Both the position numbers and the translations under genes were made by a program. A stretch of 64,000 bases of DNA from Epilithonimonas arachidiradicis (GTDB taxonomy: Bacteria; Bacteroidota; Bacteroidia; Flavobacteriales; Weeksellaceae), in the NCBI RefSeq assembly GCF_003610695.1, contig NZ_RAQH01000008.1, positions 141,683 to 205,682 on the forward strand, read 5' to 3'. Positions 50,413 to 59,113 of this stretch are shown one piece after another. The notes beneath the pieces were generated by a model. It did no database searches and was not told where the DNA came from. It saw only the letters and a list, made by a program, of their open reading frames with translations. The first letter of the stretch is position 1. Every line of letters starts with the position of its first letter.

Positions 50413-51936
50413 TTACTCTTTTATTATTTTTTCAGAAATGGTTTTGCCGTTTTCCAGTTGTATTGTCAAAAGGTAGTTTCCTTTCGGAATATCAGAAACC
50501 GTCATATTCTTACTATTGGCACTTCTAATTAATTTGCCATCGAGTGTATATAATTGTATAGCAACGACTGTTTCTGCAGATTTGATATTTAATTGATTTT
50601 TAACTGGATTTTCTACAATAAGGTTATTTTTATTAAACATTTCAGCAATCTCTAAATTACTTGAAGCAAGTTTTATAATCCAGTAGCCATACCCCCCATA
50701 GACGTTGGTATTGTCCCCTATCCCAGAATCGGAATATCCAGCTATAACATAACTGCCATCAGCATTTTGGAGGACTACATGCCCATAATCATACTCGCTG
50801 CCACCCAGGGATTTTTGCCATTGTATAGCGCCACTGCCACTTAGCTTCACAAGCCACGCATCAGTTTTCCCCAGATTACCTGTAATGTTGCCATCTAAGG
50901 AATTTGATTCACCTACTACGATATAGCCACCATCCGTAGTATTCTGGATGTCATTGGCGAAGTCAGAATATCCACCTCCTATAGATCTTTGCCATTCCAG
51001 GTTACCGGTGTTGTCCAGCTTTACAATCCAATAATCGGATCTGTCATTATATCCTTCGTAGTCATTTCTGTAAGAATAGGTATAACCAGCCAAGATGTAT
51101 CCCCCATCCGGCGTACATTGTAATGATTTTGAATAATCAGAACGACTTCCGCCAAAGGTCTTTTGCCATTCTATGATGCCATTACTATCTAATTTCACAA
51201 CCCATGCATCAGTGCCACCATGGTTTCCAGATACATCTCCATCATTAGAGTCAGTATTCCCTGCCACAATGAATCCTCCGTCAGCAGTAATTTGAATGGA
51301 CGATGCCATGTCTCTATATCTTCCGCCGAGTGATTTTTGCCATTGGATATCGCCATTGCCATTAAACTTAACAATCCAGCAATCTTCTTCCCCGTGATTT
51401 ACTGTACTATCTCCATTGGAAGACCCCGAGGATCCCACCACTATGAATCCCCCATCTAAGGTAGTTTGTATGGCATTGGCTCTCTCTTCACCAGAACCCC
51501 CTAATGTTTTTTGCCAAAGAATTTCCCCGGTGCTGTTGAGCTTAGCTATACGCCAGTCATATCCGCGTGCACTATTTATAAAAGAATCGCCTGCTACAAC
51601 ATATCCTCCATCCGCAGTTGGCTTAATAGCTTTTGCAATATCAAAATAAATACCTCCGAAGGATTTTTGCCATTGCAGCACACCGCTTGGATTTAGTTTT
51701 ACAATCCAATAATCATTATAGTAACCATTGGTTCCACTACCTCCGGTCACATCCCAATTATTGGATTCAGTATCACCTGCCATAATGTATCCACCATCTG
51801 GGGTCGCTTGAAGATCAAATGCCCGGTCATCACTGCTGCCTCCATAAATTTTCTGCCATTGTATTGTAGGTATCTGAGCAAACATCATATTGGTAAACAG
51901 AATAACGAAAGATGCCAGAACTAGTTTTTTATTCAT
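50413..51936 (-). CDS. T9SS type A cargo with seven-repeat propeller-like domain
   Basis: The 507-aa secreted protein has a signal ending NMMFAQ. Seven repeats of about 60 residues each start with W-Q-K-x-x-GG and contain DGGYI-x-x-G and D-x-W-x-V-K-L. The count of seven is from the sequence: IQWQKIYGG, LQWQKSFGG, ILWQKTLGG, IQWQKSLGG, IEWQKTFGG, LEWQRSIGG, IQWQKSLGG. A T9SS type A sorting tail follows (VENPVKNQLNIKS, IPKGNYLLTIQ, SEKIIKE). The repeat number suggests a seven-bladed propeller. The ligand is unknown; it could be an adhesin or enzyme. It precedes dacB. Confidence 0.85.
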   Translation of the reverse strand: MNKKLVLASFVILFTNMMFAQIPTIQWQKIYGGSSDDRAFDLQATPDGGYIMAGDTESNNWDVTGGSGTNGYYNDYWIVKLNPSGVLQWQKSFGGIYFDIAKAIKPTADGGYVVAGDSFINSARGYDWRIAKLNSTGEILWQKTLGGSGEERANAIQTTLDGGFIVVGSSGSSNGDSTVNHGEEDCWIVKFNGNGDIQWQKSLGGRYRDMASSIQITADGGFIVAGNTDSNDGDVSGNHGGTDAWVVKLDSNGIIEWQKTFGGSRSDYSKSLQCTPDGGYILAGYTYSYRNDYEGYNDRSDYWIVKLDNTGNLEWQRSIGGGYSDFANDIQNTTDGGYIVVGESNSLDGNITGNLGKTDAWLVKLSGSGAIQWQKSLGGSEYDYGHVVLQNADGSYVIAGYSDSGIGDNTNVYGGYGYWIIKLASSNLEIAEMFNKNNLIVENPVKNQLNIKSAETVVAIQLYTLDGKLIRSANSKNMTVSDIPKGNYLLTIQLENGKTISEKIIKE

Positions 51937-51973
51937 AAATTATTTTTTTTATGGTTATTAGTTTTAATTAATA

Positions 51974-52702
51974 TTAACTTGTGGGTGTTTCCCCATTTTC
52001 ATCCGGCACCGTCAACAGCAGATTATACTGCTCTATCAAGGCATTCAGTTGGTTGATGACCGTGTTATAAGGTGATGTTGGGGTTTCTACCAAAAGATGC
52101 AAAGCGTTGATCCTATCTCTCAGCGCATAATAAACAGTATTGGTTTCCTCTCTTTTTATCTTCAGAGTTTCTGGTGTGGCATTACCATAATCCTGAGTTC
52201 TGTCCAGATAACGGGTACTGAATTCTGTATTGATATTTCCCAACTCGTCTTTCCAGGATTTCAGACCCAATGTATCAATGGCCTGGCTAAGCTCCGGTTT
52301 GTTGTCCCAGTCATTCATGAGACTGTTGATGGTCGCAGTCTCTGCCTGATAATTGAGTCTGGCGATACCGGAACCATATAGTTTGATGTTGGCGAGCAAA
52401 GCTTCTGCAGCTTGTTTAAGATTTGTATCATAATGGTATGAGTAGCCCAATGCTATGTAATAGATACCATTAACTGCCGAATCTCTCCTCTCATCCAAAA
52501 CCAAAAGTTCCTGAGAAATAGGATTTGCCAAAACCTTTTTGAAAAGGCTTTCCAGCTCATTGGTTTTCGCCGACAATTCGTCGTACTTGGTTTCTATCTG
52601 CAAAACGGCAGGATTGTTTCTAGAAATAATTTCCAAAAAGTCTTTTTGGAATTGCAAATAATTCGCGTTGCGCAAACGCGTAATGTCAATAGAATTAATC
52701 AT
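51974..52702 (-). CDS. DUF6261 family protein
   Basis: The 242-aa largely helical protein starts MINSIDITRLRNANYLQFQK; ATG 52702 is chosen over a longer frame because this is the family N-terminus. YIALGYSYHYDTNLKQAAEA and LMNDWDNKPELSQAIDTLG are further marks. It has no signal or TM segment. DUF6261 is restricted to Bacteroidota and of unknown function. It lies next to the 42-bp hairpin array upstream, on the opposite side from the T9SS gene. Confidence 0.82.
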   Translation of the reverse strand: MINSIDITRLRNANYLQFQKDFLEIISRNNPAVLQIETKYDELSAKTNELESLFKKVLANPISQELLVLDERRDSAVNGIYYIALGYSYHYDTNLKQAAEALLANIKLYGSGIARLNYQAETATINSLMNDWDNKPELSQAIDTLGLKSWKDELGNINTEFSTRYLDRTQDYGNATPETLKIKREETNTVYYALRDRINALHLLVETPTSPYNTVINQLNALIEQYNLLLTVPDENGETPTS

Positions 52703-52799
52703 TTGATAACGTTTTTGTTTTTTTAAGAGCTTAAAGATAAATATTTTTCTCAAAGATATCCATTCTACTTCTTTAATTTCAACCTCTCAGAGGACGAGA

Positions 52800-52947
52800 G
52801 CTTGTTGCAGGAGTGCAACAGACTTTCGGGAAACTACGAAGCCTTGTAGCAGGGGTGCGACAAACTTTCGGGAAAGTACAAAAGCTTGTCGCAGGGGTGC
52901 AGCAAGCCCTCGGGAAGGGCAAAGAGGCTGTTGCAGTCTCGCAAGAC
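52800..52947. repeat. Tandem 42-bp repeats with two hairpins per unit
   Basis: Three full units start CTTGT-GCAGG at 52801, 52843 and 52885, and a degenerate fourth starts near 52928 (period 42-43). Each unit holds stem A (TTGTnGCA-ggrg-TGCnnCAA) and stem B (ACTTTC-GG-GAAAGT in unit 2, changed on both sides to GCCCT-CGGGA-AGGGC in unit 3). This is more G+C-rich than the surroundings. Both strands are open in one frame, giving 14-residue repeats (LVAGVQQTFGKLRS type). I regard it as a structured non-coding repeat. It fills most of the 402-bp gap 52703-53104. Confidence 0.75.
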
Positions 52948-53104
52948 CTTTTAATAGTCTCAAAAGTAAATCTGACTATGTTTTTTTTAAATTGAATTAT
53001 TGAGAAGAACATTCGCGACTGTATTTTTATAAATATTTGTTAAATCCAAAAGCAGATATAGCCTTCAAGAACTTAATCCCTAACTTTACTTTAAAATTGA
53101 AAAG

Positions 53105-53740
53105 ATGCCGAAGAAGAACCGCAAAAAAGAAGAATTATACAACGTCATCACGCACGGTCTTGGGGTTATACTTTCCATCGTCGCCTTGATTCTGATGATT
53201 TACTATTCCGTGATTAGCGGTAGTGGGATTGCGATTGCCTCTTCTTTGGTCTTCGGGATCAGTTTGATACTACTCTATTCTGCATCCACCGTTTATCACG
53301 CGGTTTACAAACTGAAGTGGAAGAAGATCTGCCAGAAGATCGATCATCTCAGCATCTATCTTCTCATCGCCGGAACCTACACACCTATTGCACTTCTAGG
53401 ACTGAAAGGCGCTTGGGGCTGGAGTATGTTTGGTGTGATTTGGGGAATGGCTTTGATTGGTTTTATTTTCAAATTTTCACCATTGAGGAACAACGAGAAA
53501 ATCTCACTTTCGCTGTATGCTCTGATGGGTTGGGCCGCCATTATCGCCATCAAACCAATGATAGAAAACCTTTCCACGGGCGCATTAACATTGATTATTC
53601 TTGGTGGATTATGCTACACGTTCGGAATCTATTTTTATGCTAAAGACAGAAAACCATTTTATCATCCTATTTGGCACCTATTCGTTTTGGGTGGTAGTAT
53701 AATGCATTTTTGTGCGGTTTTCTTTTTTATTCTGCCCTAA
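53105..53740 (+). CDS. Hemolysin III / PAQR-like membrane protein
   Basis: The 211-aa protein has seven TM segments. The PAQR/HlyIII metal motifs are visible as E9-E10 near YNVITHGLGV, S-x-x-x-H in YSASTVYHAVYKL, D in KIDHLSIYLLIAGTYTP, and the C-terminal H-x-x-x-H in YHPIWHLFVLGGS. These residues bind zinc in this superfamily, which includes putative hydrolases. Despite the name, a haemolytic role is unproved. It is a single gene. Confidence 0.9.
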   Translation: MPKKNRKKEELYNVITHGLGVILSIVALILMIYYSVISGSGIAIASSLVFGISLILLYSASTVYHAVYKLKWKKICQKIDHLSIYLLIAGTYTPIALLGLKGAWGWSMFGVIWGMALIGFIFKFSPLRNNEKISLSLYALMGWAAIIAIKPMIENLSTGALTLIILGGLCYTFGIYFYAKDRKPFYHPIWHLFVLGGSIMHFCAVFFFILP

Positions 53741-53886
53741 TTAAGTCTCGCTGATTATTTCATTATTAGTTTTTGTTTAGCTGAATATAAATATATCAAA
53801 ACTTATATCAACATTTGGTTATTTTTGCCACTTAAACCAATTAAGGTTTTATTTTAATAGCAAGCTTATAATTAAATTTTAAATTT

Positions 53887-54903
53887 TTGGAAAGGCAAAA
53901 CAATTTTGATTTTTTAAGGCTCTTATTTTCATCCTTAGTCATTTTTTCTCACTCGTTTCCACTGACACAGAATGAAGAAATATTAGCAAAATTTACAAAC
54001 AACCAACTAGAATTTGGCTCTCTTTCTGTCAATATCTTCTTTATAATGAGTGGATATTTAATATTTAATAGTTTAAAGTTTAGCAAAACACCTCAGAGTT
54101 ATATTTGGAAAAGAATACTTCGACTATTTCCAGCATTATTAGTGATGTTGCTTATTTCATTATTAATAATTATTTGGGTTTATAGAGGTAATAATATATT
54201 GTGTCAGACAGATTTCTACACTTATTTACCCAATAATTTGTCTTTGTATAAAGTACAACATTTCGTAAATGGAGTTTTTGAGAACAATCCATTACCCAAG
54301 GATATTAATGGAAGTTTGTGGTCTTTGAGTTATGAATTCACAATGTATATTTTTGTTCTGCTGCTATTTCCTATCAGGAAAAACAAACTTTTGGTGATTA
54401 TCACTTTATCATTATTTTTTCTTATTTCATATTATGCAATATTATTTAGGCCTAGTTTTTTAAAAAACATTTTTGCATTGATAAGTTTAAAAACAATACA
54501 CTTATATCGGCTATCAACTTTTTTCATAGCAGGTTCATTATTAAGTCTTGTAAACCTTCAAAAAGTAAATAATAATTGGATAAAAACTTTCCTTTTTCTA
54601 GGTTTAGTGATGTCAATTATCTTAGATGTTTACAACATTTTTTCCTTTCTACTTTTACCATTACTTGTGATTTTGGTTTGTATCTCTTTTTCTAAGCAAT
54701 TAGCATTTATACCAAATCTAATTGGAGACATCTCTTATGGTGTATATATCTATGGATTCATTGTTCAGCAGACTCTAATGAATTTTTTCATTTTGAATCC
54801 TTATGAATTAGCTGTTATTAGTCTATCAATAACTTATATATTCTCATACTTGTCTTGGAACTACGTAGAAAAAAAGATGTTAAAATATAAAAATATGTTT
54901 TAG
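53887..54903 (+). CDS. Acyltransferase 3 family membrane protein
   Basis: The 338-aa protein has about ten TM helices. The N-terminus NNFDFLRLLFSSLVIFSHSFPL holds the catalytic His of the OafA/NodX family, and NIFFIMSGYLIF and NGSLWSLSYEFTMYIFVLLL are further family blocks. Such enzymes O-acetylate or acylate surface sugars. The coding region begins with TTG at 53887; no ATG precedes. It is markedly more AT-rich than neighbours such as pruA and has no related gene around it, which suggests it was acquired. Confidence 0.85.
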   Translation: MERQNNFDFLRLLFSSLVIFSHSFPLTQNEEILAKFTNNQLEFGSLSVNIFFIMSGYLIFNSLKFSKTPQSYIWKRILRLFPALLVMLLISLLIIIWVYRGNNILCQTDFYTYLPNNLSLYKVQHFVNGVFENNPLPKDINGSLWSLSYEFTMYIFVLLLFPIRKNKLLVIITLSLFFLISYYAILFRPSFLKNIFALISLKTIHLYRLSTFFIAGSLLSLVNLQKVNNNWIKTFLFLGLVMSIILDVYNIFSFLLLPLLVILVCISFSKQLAFIPNLIGDISYGVYIYGFIVQQTLMNFFILNPYELAVISLSITYIFSYLSWNYVEKKMLKYKNMF

Positions 54904-54921
54904 ATAATACTTACACTAAAA

Positions 54922-54952
54922 TTGGTCTTTTGAAATGCTTATCGTAAATTTG
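54922..54952 (+). promoter_or_regulatory. Promoter of pruA (TTG-N20-TAAATTTG)
   Basis: TTG at 54922-54924 and TAAATTTG at 54945-54952 are 20 bp apart, matching the Bacteroidota -33/-7 consensus. It lies 23 bp upstream of the pruA ATG, the best promoter match in the window. Confidence 0.7.
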
Positions 54953-54975
54953 GGCAAATTAAAATTAAAATAGAT

Positions 54976-56601
54976 ATGTCTAAAGCCATTTCTCAAGTGC
55001 CTTTTGCACAAAACGAACCGGTTAATTCTTATGCTCCAGGTTCTGACGAGGTAAAAAGCCTGATTGCCACTTATAAAAAAATGTGGAAAGAAAAAACCGA
55101 AATCCCAATGGTAATCGGTGGAAAAGATATTAAAACAGATAAAAAAGTACAACTTAGTTCGCCTCAGGACCACAAACATGATTTTGGTTTCTATTATGAA
55201 GGCGATATGTCCCACGTTGACCAAGCTATCGAAGCGGCTCTTGCTGCAAAATCAAAATGGAACGCATTGGGTTGGGAACACAGAGCAGCAATTTTCCTAA
55301 AAGCAGCTGACCTTTTGGCTGGACCTTACAGAGATGTTATCAATGCTGCAACAATGATTGGGCAATCTAAAAATGTGCATCAGGCAGAGATTGATTCAGC
55401 TTGTGAGTTCATCGATTTCTTACGTTTCAATGTAGAATTTATGACTGAGCTATACGCTGAGCAGCCGGTTTCTGATGCAGGAATCTGGAATCGTGTAGAA
55501 TACAGACCGCTTGAAGGTTTTTGTTTTGCGGTGACGCCTTTCAACTTTACAGCCATCTCCGGAAACTTGCCTGCTTGTATGGCAATGATGGGCAATGTTG
55601 TGGTTTGGAAGCCTTCTGACAAGCAGGTTTATTCAGCGAAAGTGATTATGGATGTTCTGAAAGAAGCAGGACTTCCGGATGGCGTTATCAATATGATTTT
55701 CACAGATGGGAAAGAAACAGCTGAGAAAGTTTTGGCTCACCCAGACTTTGCAGGTCTACATTTCACAGGTTCTACAAAAGTTTTCCAAGGAATGTGGAAA
55801 ATGATTGGCGATAATATCCATAACTATAAATCTTACCCAAGAATTGTTGGAGAAACTGGCGGAAAAGACTTCGTAATGGTTCATCCTTCTGCAAATGTTG
55901 AAGCTGTTGCAACGGGTTTGGTAAGAGGTGCTTTTGAATACCAAGGACAAAAATGTTCTGCTGCATCCAGAGCTTACATTCCGAAATCGCTTTGGAATGA
56001 AGTAAAAGCGGTGATGGAAGCTCAAATTAAAACGATTAAAATTGGTTCTCCTGAAGATCCTTCCAATTTCGTAAACGCAGTTATCGATAAAAATTCTTTC
56101 GAGAAATGTAAAGGTTACATAGACAGAGCTGAAGCATCAAACGACGCAAACGTGATCATCGGTGGAAAATATGACGATAAAAAAGGATGGTTCGTGCATC
56201 CAACTGTTATCGAAACCATCAATCCTTATTACGAAAGTATTGTTGAGGAAATCTTCGGTCCAATCCTGACGGTTTATGTTTATGAAGACGAAAACTGGGA
56301 AGACACTTTGAAACTGGTTGACACATCGACGCAATATTCTTTGACTGGATCTATTTTCGCACAAGACAGATATGCGATTGACGAGGCTTACAAAGCTTTG
56401 GAAAATGCTTCAGGAAACTTCTATATCAATGACAAACCAACCGGAGCAGTTGTAGGACAACAGCCTTTCGGAGGCTCCAGAGCGTCCGGAACCAATGATA
56501 AAGCAGGTTCTAAAATGAATTTGACTCGTTGGGTGTCTGTAAGAAGTATCAAGGAAACTTTTGTCTCTCCAAAAGATTACAAATATCCATATTTAGGTTA
56601 A
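54976..56601 (+). CDS. pruA: L-glutamate gamma-semialdehyde dehydrogenase
   Basis: This 541-aa NAD-dependent aldehyde dehydrogenase of proline catabolism oxidises pyrroline-5-carboxylate to glutamate. Visible features are FAVTPFNFTAISGNLPACM, VWKPSDKQVYSAK and HFTGSTKVFQGMWKMIG. The catalytic Glu is in IVGETGGKDFVMVHP, and the catalytic Cys is in FEYQGQKCSAASRAY. Length and N-terminus match the P5CDH_1 type (single domain, without PutA). No proline dehydrogenase gene is nearby. Confidence 0.97.
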   Translation: MSKAISQVPFAQNEPVNSYAPGSDEVKSLIATYKKMWKEKTEIPMVIGGKDIKTDKKVQLSSPQDHKHDFGFYYEGDMSHVDQAIEAALAAKSKWNALGWEHRAAIFLKAADLLAGPYRDVINAATMIGQSKNVHQAEIDSACEFIDFLRFNVEFMTELYAEQPVSDAGIWNRVEYRPLEGFCFAVTPFNFTAISGNLPACMAMMGNVVVWKPSDKQVYSAKVIMDVLKEAGLPDGVINMIFTDGKETAEKVLAHPDFAGLHFTGSTKVFQGMWKMIGDNIHNYKSYPRIVGETGGKDFVMVHPSANVEAVATGLVRGAFEYQGQKCSAASRAYIPKSLWNEVKAVMEAQIKTIKIGSPEDPSNFVNAVIDKNSFEKCKGYIDRAEASNDANVIIGGKYDDKKGWFVHPTVIETINPYYESIVEEIFGPILTVYVYEDENWEDTLKLVDTSTQYSLTGSIFAQDRYAIDEAYKALENASGNFYINDKPTGAVVGQQPFGGSRASGTNDKAGSKMNLTRWVSVRSIKETFVSPKDYKYPYLG

Positions 56602-56623
56602 TTTCTGGATTTTAATGTCAATA

Positions 56624-56675
56624 TGTCATTCCGAAAGAAGAAAATCAACATTGGTAAGATTCTTTCAGAATGACA
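56624..56675. terminator. Inverted repeat after pruA
   Basis: A 16-bp stem (56624-56639 with 56660-56675, one mismatch) of TGTCATTC-GAAAGAA type is followed by CATTTTG. It is a possible terminator between pruA and pncA and also resembles interspersed TGTCATTC repeats. Confidence 0.6.
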
Positions 56676-56706
56676 TTTTGTATTTTAATAACCCAAATCT
56701 CAGACA

Positions 56707-57312
56707 ATGAAAAAAGCGCTTATTATAGTTGATGTTCAAAATGATTTCTGTGAAGGTGGCGCTCTTGCCGTTCCGGAAGCTAACAGCATCATTCCCTATA
56801 TCAATCTTCTGATGGAAGAAAACGAATATGACCAAATCGTTCTCACCCAAGACTGGCATCCCGCAGACCATAAAAGTTTCGCTTCTAACAATGGAAAAAA
56901 TGTTGGAGAAACCATTTCTCTAAATGGCGTTCCACAATTTATGTGGCCGGACCATTGTGTTCAGGGAACTTTTGGAGCAGAGTTTCATAAAGATTTGAAT
57001 CGTGATAAAGTCACACACATCATCCAAAAAGGAAAAAATGTAGAGATTGATAGCTACAGCGGATTCCAAGATAACAATCATTTTATGAAAACCGGATTGG
57101 AGGATTTCCTGAAATACCACGATATTCAGTTGGTTGAGATTGTTGGATTGGCTTTGGATTATTGTGTAAAATTTACTGCGATTGATGCTTTTAATGCTGG
57201 ATTTGTCACTTGCTTACATTTCAACGGAACAAAAGCTGTGAATGTAAAACCTGATAGCGCAAGGAACACGATTTATGATTTAGCTGAGAAAGGAATTACT
57301 ATTTTAGCGTAA
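56707..57312 (+). CDS. pncA: Nicotinamidase/pyrazinamidase
   Basis: This 201-aa cysteine hydrolase deamidates nicotinamide to nicotinate for NAD salvage. The catalytic Asp is D9 in ALIIVDVQNDFCEGGAL, with metal ligands in LTQDWHPADHKSFAS and Lys in IIQKGKNVEIDSYSGF. The catalytic Cys is in GLALDYCVKFTA. It is full length for PncA. It follows pruA by 105 bp, with a hairpin between. Confidence 0.95.
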   Translation: MKKALIIVDVQNDFCEGGALAVPEANSIIPYINLLMEENEYDQIVLTQDWHPADHKSFASNNGKNVGETISLNGVPQFMWPDHCVQGTFGAEFHKDLNRDKVTHIIQKGKNVEIDSYSGFQDNNHFMKTGLEDFLKYHDIQLVEIVGLALDYCVKFTAIDAFNAGFVTCLHFNGTKAVNVKPDSARNTIYDLAEKGITILA

Positions 57313-57332
57313 ATAAAACTTTACTTTAAAGT

Positions 57333-57393
57333 CTTCGACTCCGCTCAGACTGACATTGTTAATTAGACTTTGTCACACTGAACGTAGTCGAAG
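57333..57393. repeat. Inverted pair of CTTCGACT-type repeats
   Basis: The arms, both related to CTTCGACTCCGCTCAG/TGACA, lie at 57333-57355 and 57371-57393 (reverse-complementary with a few mismatches, 15-bp spacer). This is the CTTCGACT family seen elsewhere, here as a head-to-head pair that can form a hairpin between convergent pncA and DUF421 genes. Confidence 0.7.
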
Positions 57394-57411
57394 TGTTTAT
57401 ATATTCTACTT

Positions 57412-57930
57412 TTACTGATTCCTAAACTTCCTCTTCAATTTAATTTTATGTCTGGAATAATGCGTTTGCTCCGTACTTTTATCTGTTGAAATTACGCTAA
57501 TATTTCCATCCACTTCCAGAATCGCTAATTTCACATCAGCCACTTTTTCGATGCCGTGTTCGTGAACGGCTTCTTCCAATTCGTCTACAGAGATTTGAAC
57601 TTTTCTTAGAATTTCGGGGTACACTACTCCATCTTTTACTAAAATATATGGATGGTCTTCTATCAATTCTTTGATTTTCTGATTCTTGAAGATAAATTTC
57701 TTCACAACAAAATTCGCTACAAACAGAACCAAAGCTGCCACAATTCCGCCTTCCAAACTGCTGTTGGAACCAACCATTGCATTCTGAACCGCATTACTTA
57801 TCAACAGCAAAAGAATCACATCTCCCGCATTAAGCTGTGACAACTGATTTTTCCCAAAAACGCGCACAGCAATCACCATAAAAAAGTAAACCGCCAGCGA
57901 CCGAATAACGATGTCAAGAATTGAATTCAA
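57412..57930 (-). CDS. DUF421 (YetF-like) membrane protein
   Basis: The 172-aa protein has about three N-terminal TM helices (DIVIRSLAVYFFMVIAVRVF, DVILLLLISNAVQNAM, IVAALVLFVANFVVK), then a cytoplasmic domain. DHPYILVKDGVVYPEILRKV and DELEEAVHEHGIEKVADVKLAILE are the family blocks. The start is placed at TTG 57930 in front of the first helix; an extended frame to 58101 would overlap the divergent lipoprotein gene and has no family support. YetF proteins are envelope-associated, role unclear. Confidence 0.8.
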   Translation of the reverse strand: MNSILDIVIRSLAVYFFMVIAVRVFGKNQLSQLNAGDVILLLLISNAVQNAMVGSNSSLEGGIVAALVLFVANFVVKKFIFKNQKIKELIEDHPYILVKDGVVYPEILRKVQISVDELEEAVHEHGIEKVADVKLAILEVDGNISVISTDKSTEQTHYSRHKIKLKRKFRNQ

Positions 57931-58067
57931 AGTTTGAAAAAATTTATATAAATAAAGATAGATAGTTTTCGGGATATTGCTGAAGTAAATTTTGCATATT
58001 TTTTGTATTGCAAAAGCTTTGTGAAAACAAACTATTTTTAAACTATATTTGAAATAAAAACTAAACG

Positions 58068-59054
58068 ATGAAAAAACAACTTTTACTATTCGCTGTTTCA
58101 TTATGCCTTTTATCTTGTAAAAAAGCGGTTAAAAAAGTCGCAACGGTTAATAAACAAGAAATCACTGTTGATACAATTTCTACTGACAAGAAAAATCTTT
58201 CCGATTTCCATATCTACGATTTGTATTCTATGGAAAATGCTGGCAAATATGATATATTCATTTCTTTGTCTGATATTTATAATGATTCTTTAGCTGTTCC
58301 AAATGACATTATAGAGAATCAGAAATCTAAGACTTTTGCGGAACTTAAACATTTTGAATTGACCGGAATTTACAGGGAAAAATTACTAAAAGGAACTTCC
58401 CTATCTGAAGCTGATACGTTATTTCTTTACAATTACAAAGATGCTAAACTACAGAAATTTCCGATTAAGGATTTGAGATCGGTTGCCAATCTTGATCTAT
58501 ATATCAGCGAAGGCGAAGAAATCTCTCATTACAATTATATGATTGGCTTTGAACTGAATCAGCCAGAAACTTCTCAGGAAACAGCTTATGACAAAACGGA
58601 ATATACTTTGGCTTATTTCGGAAAAGAAAATCCGTTCTCTGGTGAAAAACTAACATTGGTTCCGTGGAAAAAAGCTTCAATCAATCAATTTCCTTTATCT
58701 CTGAAAGACAAAAAAAATCTGGGCGATACCTATCACGCAAGATATCGAGATATGGACTACTATCTTCAGGACTTTAAAGATCAATATGGCGTTGCTGAAA
58801 GGCAATTAGCAGTAGTGAAAAACAAAAAAGTCTTTTTTATTAAAAACATTACAAAAGGCGAAGGTGCCGAATTCAAATCTCTTAATTTCATAGAAAACAA
58901 TGATTATGATGATTTTCAATGGACCGGAAATCTTTTCAAAAATAAACCGCCTGTGGTTTTTGGTTTTGTTTCGGAATCGTTTGGTTGCCCGAATATCACT
59001 TTTTTAGACAGTTCTTATGAAGATATCTATCTGAATTGCGATAATAGACATTAG
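58068..59054 (+). CDS. Lipoprotein of unknown function
   Basis: The 328-aa lipoprotein has lipobox LCLLSC at residues 13-18, then Lys-rich KKAVKKVATVNKQE. The middle part is acidic and beta-rich (ISDFHIYDLYSMENAG-like strands and LYISEGEEISHYNYMIGFE). No family is recognised. It leads a co-directional run of six further exported proteins to 63348, all separated by short gaps. Confidence 0.65.
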   Translation: MKKQLLLFAVSLCLLSCKKAVKKVATVNKQEITVDTISTDKKNLSDFHIYDLYSMENAGKYDIFISLSDIYNDSLAVPNDIIENQKSKTFAELKHFELTGIYREKLLKGTSLSEADTLFLYNYKDAKLQKFPIKDLRSVANLDLYISEGEEISHYNYMIGFELNQPETSQETAYDKTEYTLAYFGKENPFSGEKLTLVPWKKASINQFPLSLKDKKNLGDTYHARYRDMDYYLQDFKDQYGVAERQLAVVKNKKVFFIKNITKGEGAEFKSLNFIENNDYDDFQWTGNLFKNKPPVVFGFVSESFGCPNITFLDSSYEDIYLNCDNRH

Positions 59055-59113
59055 TGAATAAAATTGTTTTCTACAATTAGGCTGGAGTATTTGGACTTGC
59101 AAACACATAGATT

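Noticed and set aside
52779..53012. Overlapping open frames on both strands of the 42-bp repeat array (14-residue repeats, one Cys-rich)
   Set aside because: A repeat length divisible by three with no stop stays open by default. The stem-preserving changes argue for nucleic-acid structure, and there is no start signal.
57931..58101. N-terminal extension of the DUF421 gene
   Set aside because: It overlaps the divergent lipoprotein start, and known DUF421 proteins begin near the first membrane helix.
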